Of a DNA stretch of 64,000 nucleotides, positions 42,206-52,346 are shown one piece after another. The DNA is from Phocaeicola faecalis. Its GTDB lineage: Bacteria > Bacteroidota > Bacteroidia > Bacteroidales > Bacteroidaceae. The notes beneath the pieces were generated by a model that saw only the letters and a program-made list of their open reading frames with translations, was not told where the DNA came from and ran no database searches. How positions within the stretch are numbered: the first letter of the stretch is position 1; each line of letters opens with the position of its first letter. The stretch lies in the NCBI RefSeq assembly GCF_021730445.1, contig NZ_JADNRM010000014.1, forward strand, positions 47,579-111,578, given 5' to 3'. The position numbers and the translations under genes were made by a program.

Positions 42206-44497
42206 TTATTTATTAGCCTTTTTCTTCTTTTCTACGATGGCGTCAATCACTGCTACAGCGGTGATGTTCACAATGTCGCGTACCGACGCTTCGCAGTCGG
42301 TGAAATGGATAGGCTTGTTCAGTCCCATTTGAATCGGACCGAGCACTTCTGTTTCACTACTCATGGACTGAATCAATTGGTACGTGGCATTGGCCGAGCT
42401 TAGGGTGGGGAATACCAATGTATTCACTTCTTTGCCTTTCAGACGGGTAAATGGATATTTTTCGTCACGCAGTGTTGTGTTCAAGGCAAATTTTACTTGC
42501 ATTTCGCCGTCGATGGCGAGTTCGGGATACTTCTTCTGCATATAGTCTACTGCTTCATGCACTTTGGCGGGACTGCCTTCCGTGTCCGAACCGAAGTTGG
42601 AGTAAGAAAGCATTGCCATTGCCGGCGTGTGATTGAAAAATTCCACAGTCTTCTTTGACAGTTTGGCAATATCAATCAGCGTATCCGTGTCCGGATGGCG
42701 GTTAATCAGGGTATCAGCCACAAAGTAAGTACCTTTTTTAGAATTCAGGATATGCATGGTTCCGAAGTGTTTATATTCCGGTTGGATGCCTATCACTTCT
42801 TTTGCTACTTTGATGGTATTGGAATATTTGGTATACAAACCGGTGATAAATGCATCGGCTTCTCCTATTTCCACCATCATCATGCCGAAGTAGTTGCGCT
42901 CGAACATCTTGTCGTTTGACTCTTGGAGATTAGCTCCTTGGCGGGCACGTTTTTCCGAGAGGATACGCGCATAGCGTTCGCGGCGTTCGGCTTCGCGATC
43001 GTGGCGGAGGTTGATAATCTCGATGCCTTCCAAACTTAAATCAAGCTCTTTTGCCAATTTCTCGATGCGTTCGTCGTTACCTAGCAATATTGGATGGCAG
43101 ATACCTTCCGCTTTGGCTTCGACAGCAGCTTTCAGCATAGTGGGATGGATGCCTTCGGCAAAAACAACTCGCTGGGGGTCACGGCGTGCCGTTTCGTACA
43201 GTTGGCGGGTGAGTTTGCTTTCCTGGCCCATCAACTCGCGCAGGCGGGTTTTGTAAGCTTCCCAATCTGTAATGTGTTTGCGGGCAACACCTGAGTCCAT
43301 AGCAGCTTTGGCGACTGCCATCGAAACTTCAGTTATCAAACGGGGGTCTACCGGCTTCGGAATGAAATAATCGGGACCGAAAGTGAAGTTGTTTACGTGG
43401 TAGGCCTCATTTACTACATCGGGTACGGGTTGCTTTGCCAAATTAGCAATGGCACGGACAGCAGCCAGCTTCATTTCTTCGTTGATGGCTTTGGCCTGCG
43501 TGTCGAGTGCTCCGCGGAATATATAGGGGAAACCGATTACATTGTTTATTTGGTTGGGGTAGTCCGAACGTCCGGTAGACATCAATACATCCGGGCGGGA
43601 TGCCATTGCATCCTCGTAAGAAATTTCGGGAGTGGGGTTGGCGAGGGCGAATACAATCGGATGGTCGGCCATGCTGCGCACCATGTCTTGTGTCAGTACG
43701 TTTCCTTTGGACAGGCCGAGGAATACGTCTGCACCCTTAATGGCTTCTTCCAGTGTGTGCACATCCCGGCGGTCGGTGGCAAAGAATTTTTTGTTTTCGG
43801 TCAGGTTGGGGCGGTCACTGGTGATGACGCCTTTACTGTCGAGCATAAGAATATTTTCTTTGCGTGCGCCGAGGGCTACATATAGTTTGGTACAGGAAGT
43901 AGCTGATGCACCTGCACCGTTTACTACGATTCTTACGTCTTCTATCTTCTTTTCTGCTACTTCGAGGGCGTTCAGCAGTCCGGCAGAAGAGATGATTGCT
44001 GTTCCGTGCTGGTCATCGTGCATCACCGGGATGTCCAGTTCTGCTTTCAGGCGATTTTCTATTTCAAAACATTCGGGAGCCTTGATATCTTCCAGATTGA
44101 TGCCTCCGAAAGTGGGGGCAATGGCTTTAACGGCTTGGATGAACTTTTCAGGGTCTTTTTCATTGACTTCGATGTCGAATACGTCGATGCCTGCATAAAT
44201 TTTGAACAACAGCCCTTTGCCTTCCATGACCGGCTTGCCGCTAAGGGCGCCGATGTCGCCTAGTCCGAGGACGGCGGTGCCATTGGAAATAACGGCTACC
44301 AGGTTACCTTTTGCTGTATAATCATAAGCTGTCTGCGGGTCTTTTTCTATTTCCAGACACGGTTCTGCCACTCCGGGCGAATAGGCGAGTGACAGGTCTG
44401 TCTGTGTGCTGTACGGTTTGGTAGGTACTACTTCAATTTTTCCGGGCTTGCCTTGTGAGTGATAGAGTAAGGCAGCCTCTTTGGTAATCTTAACCAT
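42206..44497 (-). CDS. maeB: NADP-dependent malic enzyme with phosphotransacetylase-like domain
   Basis: This is a 763-residue fusion of MaeB type. Residues ~1-425 are the malic domain ([73 protein letters not shown]). Residues ~430-763 are a PTA-like domain ([22 protein letters not shown]-less but with [18 protein letters not shown] and [11 protein letters not shown]). It decarboxylates malate to pyruvate and makes NADPH. The PTA part in such enzymes is regulatory, responding to acetyl-CoA, rather than catalytic. The gene has its own promoter (44540-44547). Confidence 0.93.
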   Translation of the reverse strand: MVKITKEAALLYHSQGKPGKIEVVPTKPYSTQTDLSLAYSPGVAEPCLEIEKDPQTAYDYTAKGNLVAVISNGTAVLGLGDIGALSGKPVMEGKGLLFKIYAGIDVFDIEVNEKDPEKFIQAVKAIAPTFGGINLEDIKAPECFEIENRLKAELDIPVMHDDQHGTAIISSAGLLNALEVAEKKIEDVRIVVNGAGASATSCTKLYVALGARKENILMLDSKGVITSDRPNLTENKKFFATDRRDVHTLEEAIKGADVFLGLSKGNVLTQDMVRSMADHPIVFALANPTPEISYEDAMASRPDVLMSTGRSDYPNQINNVIGFPYIFRGALDTQAKAINEEMKLAAVRAIANLAKQPVPDVVNEAYHVNNFTFGPDYFIPKPVDPRLITEVSMAVAKAAMDSGVARKHITDWEAYKTRLRELMGQESKLTRQLYETARRDPQRVVFAEGIHPTMLKAAVEAKAEGICHPILLGNDERIEKLAKELDLSLEGIEIINLRHDREAERRERYARILSEKRARQGANLQESNDKMFERNYFGMMMVEIGEADAFITGLYTKYSNTIKVAKEVIGIQPEYKHFGTMHILNSKKGTYFVADTLINRHPDTDTLIDIAKLSKKTVEFFNHTPAMAMLSYSNFGSDTEGSPAKVHEAVDYMQKKYPELAIDGEMQVKFALNTTLRDEKYPFTRLKGKEVNTLVFPTLSSANATYQLIQSMSSETEVLGPIQMGLNKPIHFTDCEASVRDIVNITAVAVIDAIVEKKKKANK

Positions 44498-44539
44498 AAT
44501 GTTTTCCTATTTATTAGTGTTATTGTTTTAAATTGGTGG

Positions 44540-44547
44540 CAAAAATA
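44540..44547 (-). promoter_or_regulatory. -7 box for the malic enzyme gene
   Basis: CAAAAATA reads TATTTTTG on the minus strand, a perfect TAnnTTTG, 43 bp before the start at 44497. Confidence 0.5.
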
Positions 44548-44858
44548 CAAATAAAATTATAAAATGACGCTTTTGCGCCATGAAATGATGTCGAATTGTT
44601 GATTTTTTAAGTGTAATATTTGACACGGATTCGTTTAATTGTGGGAGTAAAGGTACGAAATCCTGAGTAATCTCTCTGTTTTTACTGCTTAATTATAATT
44701 TAAAAATAAATAAAAAAAAGACCATGCTGCCACCCGTTATATACCGACATGCAGGATTGTGTCTATTGTTTATTTAACACCTTTCCAAACACTTTTTAGT
44801 TACGCGTTATTTATAGTTAAAGCTCACTGAATAAGGATATAAATGGCGAAAAAATGAC

Positions 44859-44866
44859 TATTTTTG
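44859..44866 (+). promoter_or_regulatory. -7 box for RND efflux operon 1
   Basis: TATTTTTG is a perfect TAnnTTTG followed by CGCC, 86 bp before the adaptor ATG, so the mRNA leader would be about 80 bases. Confidence 0.55.
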
Positions 44867-44951
44867 CGCCGTTAAAAACTTAATTGGGTTAGAAAGTTTT
44901 CTAATAACCCCGACTTCTTTTGCTAAATAATAAAGTTCAATAATATTAGTT

Positions 44952-46163
44952 ATGAAGATGACAGTAAACAAAATGAAATGCATTTCATTGAGCCGCGCAG
45001 CGATTGTTATGGCGGCGATGGCCGTTTTAAGCAGTTGCGGAGGCGGTCAGAGTGGTATGAAATTGGGTGATGACGAATTCACCGTTGTGACGGTACAGTC
45101 CACGGCCAGCCAGCAATCCACTTCATATCCGGCTACTATCAAGGGTATTCAGGATATCGAGGTACGTCCTCAGGTGTCTGGCTTTATCGTGAAACTGTGT
45201 GTGGATGAAGGTGCAACAGTTCGCAAGGGACAGGCGTTGTTTCAAATCGATCCTACGCAGTATGCGGCTGCCAAACGTCAGGCAAGTGCAGCTGTGGAGA
45301 TGGCAAAATCGAATGTCAATACTTTGACGCTGAACGAACAGCAGAAGAAGAACCTGCATGATAAGAATATTATTAGTGATTTTGAATATCAAAGTGCAGT
45401 AGATCAGTTGCTCTCTGCCAAGGCTAGTTTGGCACAAGCACAGGCACAATTGACAAGTGCCACGCAGAATTTGGATTTCTGTACTGTGACAAGTCCTTCC
45501 AATGGGGTGGTCGGAACTTTCCCTTATCGCGTGGGAAGCTTGGTGAGCCCGTCGGTGGCTCAGCCTCTCACCACTGTGAGCGAAATCGGTGACATGTATG
45601 TGTATTTCTCAATGACTGAGAAACAATTGCTGGCCATGACCAAGGCGGGCGGTACGCTGAAGGAGCAGTTGGAAAAGATGCCGGCCGTGAAGTTGGAATT
45701 GGCTGATGGTTCGGTATATGCGGAAGAGGGTCGAATTGATGCGGTCAGTGGTGTTATCGACCAGTCTACCGGCTCCGTAAGTATGCGTGCTATTTTCCCC
45801 AACAAGCAGTCGGTATTGCGCAGTGGTGGTATGGCCAATGTGATATTCCCTTATACAATGGAAAACATTATTTTGATTCCGCAGTCGGCCACTCAGGAAA
45901 TTCAGGATAAGAAGTTTGTGTATGTGCTTCAGTCGGACAATGCGCTGAAACATACCGAAATTCAGATTTCAAACTTGAACGATGGCAAGAATTATATCGT
46001 GACAGGTGGTTTGAAACCCGGTGACAAGATTGTGATTGAAGGTGTTCAGAACTTGAAGGACGGACAGGTCATCACTCCGATTTCTCCCGAACAGAAAGAG
46101 GCTAAATATCAACAGCACTTGAAAGACCAGAAGGAGGGCAACATTGCCACAGCCTTTAAATAA
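44952..46163 (+). CDS. RND efflux periplasmic adaptor, system 1
   Basis: This 403-residue lipoprotein-type adaptor has the lipobox AVLSSC, so it is probably lipid-anchored to the inner membrane. An internal Met at residue 8 is an alternative start. It has a lipoyl-like half motif (VRPQVSGFIVKLCVDEGATVRKGQ-type, residues ~70-95), a helical hairpin with AKSNVNTL to SAKASLAQAQAQ, the second lipoyl half (CTVTSPSNGVVGTFPYRVGS), and beta-barrel and membrane-proximal domains. It matches AcrA/MexA adaptors. The pump and outer-membrane genes follow. Confidence 0.94.
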   Translation: MKMTVNKMKCISLSRAAIVMAAMAVLSSCGGGQSGMKLGDDEFTVVTVQSTASQQSTSYPATIKGIQDIEVRPQVSGFIVKLCVDEGATVRKGQALFQIDPTQYAAAKRQASAAVEMAKSNVNTLTLNEQQKKNLHDKNIISDFEYQSAVDQLLSAKASLAQAQAQLTSATQNLDFCTVTSPSNGVVGTFPYRVGSLVSPSVAQPLTTVSEIGDMYVYFSMTEKQLLAMTKAGGTLKEQLEKMPAVKLELADGSVYAEEGRIDAVSGVIDQSTGSVSMRAIFPNKQSVLRSGGMANVIFPYTMENIILIPQSATQEIQDKKFVYVLQSDNALKHTEIQISNLNDGKNYIVTGGLKPGDKIVIEGVQNLKDGQVITPISPEQKEAKYQQHLKDQKEGNIATAFK

Positions 46164-46220
46164 TTAATGAGTATTGAGTGAGCGAATTTATGTCGTTTAT
46201 ATAATAAGGTATATAGAAGA

Positions 46221-49200
46221 ATGAAATTAGATAGATTTATTAATCGTCCGGTGCTGTCAACGGTTATCTCCGTGTTGATTGTCATCTTGGGTGTAATCGG
46301 ACTTGCTACATTGCCGGTGACACAGTACCCGGACATTGCACCGCCTACCGTATCGGTTAGAGCGAATTATACAGGTGCGAACTCAACTGCTGTATTGAAT
46401 TCTGTCATTGCGCCGTTGGAAGACCAGATTAATGGTGTGGAAAACATGATGTATATCCAGTCTACAGCGTCAAACAACGGTTCGGCTGATATTAATGTCT
46501 ACTTCAATCAGGGCACTGACCCGGATATGGCAGCCGTCAATGTGCAGAATCGTGTCTCTATGGCACAGGGCTTGTTGCCTGCCGAAGTAACAAAAGTCGG
46601 TGTGACTACTCAGAAACGCCAAAACTCCATGTTGATGGTGTTCTCCCTGTATGATGAGACCGACTCGTATAATATTGAATTTATTGAGAACTATGCTAAT
46701 ATCAACTTGATTCCTGAAATCAAGCGTGTAAAGGGTGTAGGTGACGCTAATGTGTTGGGACAGGACTATTCTATGCGTATCTGGCTGAAGCCGGATGTGA
46801 TGGCGCAGTATAAACTGATTCCTACCGATGTGTCGGCAGCTTTGGCCGAACAGAATATTGAAGCGGCTCCGGGACAGTTCGGTGAACGCGGTAACCAGAC
46901 TTTCCAATATACCATCCGTTATAAAGGACGTCTGCAGCAGACCACTGAATTTGAGGATATTGTCATCAAGGCATTGCCCGATGGTAACGTGCTTCGTTTG
47001 GGTGATGTGGCAGATATTGAGTTAGGACGTTTGGCTTACACTTTCAACAATATGGTAAACGGCCATAAAGCGGTATCTTGTATCGTTTATCAGATGGCAG
47101 GTACCAATGCTACCGAAACGATTTCCAATTTGGAGGAAGTACTTGCAAAGGCGCAAGAGTCGCTGCCTACCGGTTTGAGCATCAATATTGCTCAAAATGC
47201 CAATGACTTCTTGTTCGCTTCTATCCATGAGGTTATCAAGACATTGATTGAAGCGTTTATCCTGGTGTTTATCGTGGTATATATCTTCTTGCAGGATATG
47301 CGTTCTACGTTGATTCCGGCCATTGCCATTCCGGTGGCGCTGGTTGCTACTTTCTTTGTGTTGAAACTGATTGGTTTCAGTGTGAACTTGCTGACACTTT
47401 CGGCGATGGTGCTTGCCATTGCGATTGTGGTGGACGATGCCATAGTCGTCGTCGAGGGCGTCCATGCCAAGTTGGACCAAGGTTATAAATCTTCTCGTGA
47501 GGCTTCTATCGATGCCATGAGCGAACTGGGTGGTGCCATCGTTTCTATTACATTGGTTATGATGTCTGTGTTTATTCCGGTAAGTTTCATGGGAGGTACG
47601 GCCGGTACGTTCTATCGCCAGTTTGGTATCACCATGGCTATTGCTATCGGTTTCTCGGCTTTGAATGCGTTGACTCTGTCACCGGCATTGTGCGCCATCT
47701 TCCTGAAACCGCACGATGAAGGACACGGAACGAAGAAAATGACCCGTGTGGAACGTTTCCATACTGCTTTCAATGCTGCATACGATTCTCTGTTGAAGAA
47801 ATATAAGAAACACGTCGTGTTCTTTATCCATAAGAAATGGTTGTCGTTCGGATTGGTTGCTGCTTCTATCATCTTGTTGGTATTCTTTATGAAGACTACT
47901 CCGACCGGTATGGTGCCTAATGAAGATACCGGTACGATTATGGGTGCGGTGACATTGCCTCCCGGCACTTCGCAGGAGCGCGCCATGGAAATCTTAAACC
48001 GTGTAGACAGTCTGGTAGCTGCCGAACCTGCGGTAGGTTCGCGTACCGTGATTTCCGGTTTTGGCTTTATCGGCGGACAGGGTCCTTCTTACGGTTCTTT
48101 GATTATCAAGTTAAAAGACTGGGAAGAACGTTCCATGATGCAGAATTCGGATGTTGTGGTAGGTACTTTATTTATGCGTGCGCAGAAGATTATCAAAGAT
48201 GCGCAGGTATTGTTCTTCGCTCCTCCTATGATTCCGGGTTATTCGGCATCCAGCGATATCGAGTTGAACATGCAGGATAAGACAGGTGGTGACCTGAACC
48301 ACTTCTATGATGTGGTTTTGAACTATATGGATGCATTGAAGGCACGTCCCGAAATTAATTCGGCTCAGACCACCTTCAACCCGAATTTCCCTCAATATAT
48401 GTTGGACATTGATGCTGCCGCTTGTAAGAAGGCAGGTATCAGTCCTAGTGACATTCTGACTACCATGCAGGGATATTTCGGAGGTTTGTATGCTTCTAAC
48501 TTCAACCGTTTCGGTAAGATGTATCGTGTAATGATTCAGGCAGAACCCGAAGCGACTAAGAATTTGGAATCGCTGAACAGCATCAAGATACGCAATGGTA
48601 ATGAAATGGCTCCTATCTCTCAGTTTGTATCTATCAAAAAGGTGTATGGTCCGGACGTTATCAGCCGTTTCAACCTTTATACGGCTATCAAGGTGATGGT
48701 GGCTCCTGCCAGTGGTTATACTTCAGGACAGGCTTTGCAGGCTATCGCGGAAGTGGCAAAAGAGAATCTGCCTACCGGTTACGGTTATGAGCTGGGAGGT
48801 ATGGCCCGCGAAGAGGCATCTACCAGTGGCAGCTCTACAGGTCTCATCTTTATCTTGTGTTTCGTATTCGTTTATTTGTTGCTGAGTGCACAGTATGAAA
48901 GTTATATCCTGCCGTTGTCCGTATTGCTTTCAGTTCCGTTCGGTCTGTTGGGTAGCTTCTTGTTCGTAAACGGATTTGCGGCATTGGGAAATATCCCGGC
49001 ACTGAAGATGATTTTGGGAACCATGTCAAATGACATCTATATGCAGATTGCATTGATTATGTTGATGGGTCTGTTGGCAAAGAATGCCATCCTGATTGTA
49101 GAGTTCGCTTTGGACCGCCGTAAGCAGGGAATGAGTATTTCATGGGCGGCAGTGCTGGGTGCGGCTGCTCGTTTGCGACCGATTCTGATGACCTCATTGG

Positions 49201-49439
49201 CCATGATTGTCGGTTTGATTCCGTTGATGCTGGCTATGGGAGTAGGTGCGCATGGTAACCGTACATTGGGAGCTTCGGCCATTGGTGGTATGTTGATTGG
49301 TATGATTTTCCAGATATTCATCGTACCGGTGTTGTTCGTGGTATTCCAGTGGTTGCAAGAGAAATTCAAACCGATAGAATGGGAGAATGTGGACAATACA
49401 GAGGTTGAACCCGAAATAGAACAATACACCCGTAAATGA
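46221..49439 (+). CDS. RND (HAE1-type) efflux pump, system 1
   Basis: This 1072-residue inner-membrane pump has twelve membrane segments in two homologous halves with two large periplasmic loops. The first helix region is MKLDRFINRPVLSTVISVLI with QYPDIAPPTVSV after it. The proton-relay aspartates are in AIAIVVDDAIVVVEG. FMGGTAGTFYRQFGIT precedes the conserved SALNALTLSPALCA, and the second half carries RLRPILMTSLAMIVGLIPL. It would trap amphiphilic drugs or bile acids in the periplasm and send them through the TolC-type channel encoded next, whose gene overlaps it by four bases. Confidence 0.96.
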   Translation: MKLDRFINRPVLSTVISVLIVILGVIGLATLPVTQYPDIAPPTVSVRANYTGANSTAVLNSVIAPLEDQINGVENMMYIQSTASNNGSADINVYFNQGTDPDMAAVNVQNRVSMAQGLLPAEVTKVGVTTQKRQNSMLMVFSLYDETDSYNIEFIENYANINLIPEIKRVKGVGDANVLGQDYSMRIWLKPDVMAQYKLIPTDVSAALAEQNIEAAPGQFGERGNQTFQYTIRYKGRLQQTTEFEDIVIKALPDGNVLRLGDVADIELGRLAYTFNNMVNGHKAVSCIVYQMAGTNATETISNLEEVLAKAQESLPTGLSINIAQNANDFLFASIHEVIKTLIEAFILVFIVVYIFLQDMRSTLIPAIAIPVALVATFFVLKLIGFSVNLLTLSAMVLAIAIVVDDAIVVVEGVHAKLDQGYKSSREASIDAMSELGGAIVSITLVMMSVFIPVSFMGGTAGTFYRQFGITMAIAIGFSALNALTLSPALCAIFLKPHDEGHGTKKMTRVERFHTAFNAAYDSLLKKYKKHVVFFIHKKWLSFGLVAASIILLVFFMKTTPTGMVPNEDTGTIMGAVTLPPGTSQERAMEILNRVDSLVAAEPAVGSRTVISGFGFIGGQGPSYGSLIIKLKDWEERSMMQNSDVVVGTLFMRAQKIIKDAQVLFFAPPMIPGYSASSDIELNMQDKTGGDLNHFYDVVLNYMDALKARPEINSAQTTFNPNFPQYMLDIDAAACKKAGISPSDILTTMQGYFGGLYASNFNRFGKMYRVMIQAEPEATKNLESLNSIKIRNGNEMAPISQFVSIKKVYGPDVISRFNLYTAIKVMVAPASGYTSGQALQAIAEVAKENLPTGYGYELGGMAREEASTSGSSTGLIFILCFVFVYLLLSAQYESYILPLSVLLSVPFGLLGSFLFVNGFAALGNIPALKMILGTMSNDIYMQIALIMLMGLLAKNAILIVEFALDRRKQGMSISWAAVLGAAARLRPILMTSLAMIVGLIPLMLAMGVGAHGNRTLGASAIGGMLIGMIFQIFIVPVLFVVFQWLQEKFKPIEWENVDNTEVEPEIEQYTRK

Positions 49440-50836
49440 ATAGAAGAACAATGAAAAAGATAATAGGACTATGTTGTGCAACGCTCTTACTGAGCAGTTG
49501 CCACATCTATAAATCATACGACCGTCCCGAGTCGATAGATGCCGCCGGCATCTATCGTGACCCGGTTGCGGCTAACGATACATTGGCTGAAAATGATACA
49601 ACCAATATGGGCAACTTGTCATGGAAGGAAGTGTTCCGTGACCCGAAATTGCAGGCTTTGATTGAAGAAGGACTGGCAAACAATGTGGATATGCAGACAG
49701 CCGTGCTGCGTGTGAAGGAGGCGAAGGCGCTGTTGACATCAGCCCGTTTGTCTTATTTGCCTTCGCTGGCACTTGCTCCGCAAGGTTCGTTGACCAGTGT
49801 GGATAAGGCTACTCCTGTTAAGAACTATACTTTGCCTGCTTCTGCAAGCTGGGAAGTGGATTTGTTCGGCAAACTGCTGAATGCACACCGTGGGCAGAAA
49901 GCTTCTTATTTGCAGAGTAAAGCTTACCAGCAGGCCGTACGCTCACAGTTGATTGGCGGCATTGCCAATGCTTACTATTCACTGTTGATGCTCGACCGTC
50001 AGGTGAGTGTTACCGAACAGAACGTGGCTTTGATGAAAGAAACTGTTCGTACGATGGAGGCTATGAAGGAAGCCGGTATGACTACCGAAGCAGCTGTAGC
50101 ACAGAGCAAAGGAGCCTATCACCAGACAGAGGCTTCGCTGGCCGACCTGAAACGCCAGGTGCGCGAGACGGAAAACTCAATTTCTGTATTGCTGGCCAAG
50201 GCTCCCCAAAATATAGAACGCGGAACATTGGAAGAACAAGTAATGCCCACAGAACTGGCAGTGGGTGTGCCTTTGCAGTTGCTTGAAAACCGTCCGGATG
50301 TGAAGGCGGCTGAACTGGCATTGGCAAGTGCTTACTATACCACAAATCAGGCTCGCTCGGCTTTCTATCCGGGTGTTAATATCACCGGAACATTGGGATG
50401 GACGAATGGTTCCAATGGCACCGTTATCTCTAATCCTGCAGTGATGCTTTGGAATGCCATCGGTTCATTGACTCAGCCTATTTTCCAGCGCGGTAAACTG
50501 GTTGCCAACCTGAAAGTATCGAAAGCGGAAGAACAGATTGCCAAGATGAACTATCAGCAGACTATCCTGGAAGCAGGTAAGGAAGTGAGTGATGCTTTGT
50601 TCCTTTATGACACGGCAGACAAGAAACTGTCCGAACATCAGGCACAAGTTTCGGAAATGCAGAAAGCGGTAGAGATGAACAAAGATTTGTTTCAGGCGGG
50701 AAAAGCCACTTATCTGGAAATCATCACTGCCCAGCAGTCATTGCTAAGTGCTCAGTTGAACGAAGTTTCCGATACTTTCCAGCGTATGCAGGCTGTTATC
50801 AATCTGTATAGCGCATTAGGTGGTGGACGCGAATAA
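49436..50836 (+). CDS. Outer-membrane efflux lipoprotein (NodT/OprM type), system 1
   Basis: This 466-residue protein starts at 49436, overlapping the pump stop by four bases; an in-frame Met at 49451 is an alternative. The lipobox LLLSSC is typical of NodT/OprM-type factors. The two TolC repeats are visible (SWKEVFRDPKLQALIEEGL, NVDMQTAVLRVKEAKALL, SWEVDLFGKLLNAHRGQKA; ENRPDVKAAELALASAYY, GSLTQPIFQRGKLVANLKVS). It forms the outer-membrane duct of the pump. Confidence 0.95.
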   Translation: MNRRTMKKIIGLCCATLLLSSCHIYKSYDRPESIDAAGIYRDPVAANDTLAENDTTNMGNLSWKEVFRDPKLQALIEEGLANNVDMQTAVLRVKEAKALLTSARLSYLPSLALAPQGSLTSVDKATPVKNYTLPASASWEVDLFGKLLNAHRGQKASYLQSKAYQQAVRSQLIGGIANAYYSLLMLDRQVSVTEQNVALMKETVRTMEAMKEAGMTTEAAVAQSKGAYHQTEASLADLKRQVRETENSISVLLAKAPQNIERGTLEEQVMPTELAVGVPLQLLENRPDVKAAELALASAYYTTNQARSAFYPGVNITGTLGWTNGSNGTVISNPAVMLWNAIGSLTQPIFQRGKLVANLKVSKAEEQIAKMNYQQTILEAGKEVSDALFLYDTADKKLSEHQAQVSEMQKAVEMNKDLFQAGKATYLEIITAQQSLLSAQLNEVSDTFQRMQAVINLYSALGGGRE

Positions 50837-50859
50837 TTAACCTTAAAAATGATACGAAT

Positions 50860-51627
50860 ATGATTAGTTCGTTGGCTTATGTAGACCCGTCAGCAAAAAT
50901 CGGGAAAAACGTAACGATTCACCCGTTTGTCTACATCGACAAGAATGTGGAGATAGGTGATAATAATGTCATCATGCCCAACGCCAGCATAATGAGTGGC
51001 GCACGCATCGGTAACGGAAACACGATTTATAACGGAGCTGTTATTGCAGCAACTCCGCAAGATTTCAACTATAAAGGTGATGAAACCATTGCCCGTATAG
51101 GTGACAATAATACGATTCGTGAGAATGCTGTAATTATCCGTGCCACTTTTGCCGGTGATGAAACAGTGGTTGGAAACAATAACTTCATCATGCAGGGAGC
51201 GCGTATCTCGCATGATGTGACTATCGGTAACAATTGCATCATCGGTAACGGTTCGCAGGTGTCGGGATGTTGTGTCATTGAAGATTATGCTATCCTGACT
51301 TCCAATGTGTTGATGCAGGGACACACTCGTTTGGGGACTTATGCAGCGGTGCAGGGCGGATGCCGTTTCACTAAGGATATTCCTCCTTATTGTGTGGCAG
51401 CTCATGAACCGACCTCGTTTTACAGCATCAATACGCTGGTGTTGCAACACGAAGGATTTTCTGAAACGGTTCTTAAGCATATAGCCCATGCTTTCCGTAT
51501 TCTCTATAAGGCAAATACATCTATCGAGGATGCATTGCGCCGTATCGAGGAACAAGTACCTTCCAGCCCTGAAATAGTGCATCTGGTGGAATTTGTTCGG
51601 AATTCGAAGTTGGGTATTATAAAATAA
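50860..51627 (+). CDS. LpxA-family acyl-ACP--UDP-N-acetylglucosamine O-acyltransferase-like protein
   Basis: This 255-residue left-handed beta-helix protein has hexapeptide repeats (YVDPSAKIGKNVTIHPFVYI, KNVEIGDNNVIMPNASIMSG). The catalytic His118 of the LpxA type is kept in ARISHDVTIGNNCIIG, and HEPTSFYSINTLVLQHEGFS replaces the usual HATPFGVN-type substrate loop. LpxA starts lipid A synthesis by adding a hydroxyacyl chain to UDP-GlcNAc. Bacteroides usually has its main lpxA next to lpxC/fabZ, so this copy behind an efflux operon may be a second, diverged paralog. It probably shares the RND transcript (23 bp after the outer-membrane gene). Confidence 0.85.
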   Translation: MISSLAYVDPSAKIGKNVTIHPFVYIDKNVEIGDNNVIMPNASIMSGARIGNGNTIYNGAVIAATPQDFNYKGDETIARIGDNNTIRENAVIIRATFAGDETVVGNNNFIMQGARISHDVTIGNNCIIGNGSQVSGCCVIEDYAILTSNVLMQGHTRLGTYAAVQGGCRFTKDIPPYCVAAHEPTSFYSINTLVLQHEGFSETVLKHIAHAFRILYKANTSIEDALRRIEEQVPSSPEIVHLVEFVRNSKLGIIK

Positions 51628-51630
51628 GTG

Positions 51631-51638
51631 TATCTTTG
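51631..51638 (+). promoter_or_regulatory. -7 box just before tetR-type regulator
   Basis: TATCTTTG is a perfect TAnnTTTG, four bases after the lpxA-like stop. The regulator ATGs are at 51651 and 51654, so the leader would be under about 10 bases. Confidence 0.55.
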
Positions 51639-51650
51639 TCTTCTCTCTTT

Positions 51651-52307
51651 ATGATGAATAGCGTTAAGAAGAAAAAAACAGATAAAACGATAGTAAGGGA
51701 GCATGTTGTTCAAGCAGCTGCAAAGGCATTTACCCGAAAAGGGGTAAAGACAGTCAGAATGGATGATATTGCCGCTGACCTGTCGATATCGAAAAGAACG
51801 CTGTACGAGTTGTTTCATGACAAAGAAGATTTGTTGCTCGATGTGATGAGGCTGCATCGGGAGGAGATGAAGAAATCAATGGAAGAGATAGCTTCCAAGG
51901 CAGAGAATGTCTTGGAAGTTATTCTCCGTTTCTATCAGAAGAGTGTACAGGACTTTCAGAATACAAACCGGAAGTTCTTTGAGGATATGGAGAAGTATCC
52001 TAAGGTGGTGGCTTATATTGCCGAGAGCCGCAAAGAGAACTTGGATGCCGCAATGGAGTTTTATCAAAAGGGAGTCAATCAAGGAATATTCCGCAAGGAC
52101 GTGAATTATGCTATTGTTCGTGCAATGGTAGGCGAACAGATGGATATATTGCTTCGCTCTGAAATATGTAAATCCTATTCGCTGGCTGAAATATATGAAA
52201 CTGTTGTTTTCATGCATATGCGGGGCATTTCTACAGAAAAGGGGTTGAAGATTGTAGATGATTTTCTGTATAACCAGAAACGGGAGGAGCATAACAAGAA
52301 TGGATAG
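51651..52307 (+). CDS. TetR family transcriptional regulator
   Basis: This is a 218-residue regulator from the ATG at 51651, or 217 from 51654. A TTG at 51636 lies inside the -7 box and is rejected. The N-terminal HTH is standard (VVQAAAKAFTRKGVKTVRMD, DIAADLSISKRTLYELFHDK). The C-terminal ligand domain is helical and ends near VVFMHMRGISTEKGLKIVDD. It lies between two RND systems and directly precedes system 2, so it likely represses one or both. No operator palindrome was identified with confidence. Confidence 0.92.
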   Translation: MMNSVKKKKTDKTIVREHVVQAAAKAFTRKGVKTVRMDDIAADLSISKRTLYELFHDKEDLLLDVMRLHREEMKKSMEEIASKAENVLEVILRFYQKSVQDFQNTNRKFFEDMEKYPKVVAYIAESRKENLDAAMEFYQKGVNQGIFRKDVNYAIVRAMVGEQMDILLRSEICKSYSLAEIYETVVFMHMRGISTEKGLKIVDDFLYNQKREEHNKNG

Positions 52308-52346
52308 AACTAAATTAGTCACTTAATAATAAAGAGTAAACAGTAA

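Larger units (their letters stand above)
44498..44951. other. Divergent intergenic region between maeB and the first RND operon
   Basis: This 454-bp AT-rich region holds the maeB promoter on the minus strand and the RND promoter on the plus strand. The plus-strand leader contains a bulged hairpin (GGGTTA 44886-44891 / TAACCC 44905-44910). I see no coding frame, repeat or RNA gene in the middle part. Confidence 0.6.

Noticed and set aside
44886..44910. Riboswitch in the leader of RND operon 1
   Set aside because: There is only one bulged hairpin and no match to any riboswitch architecture I know.
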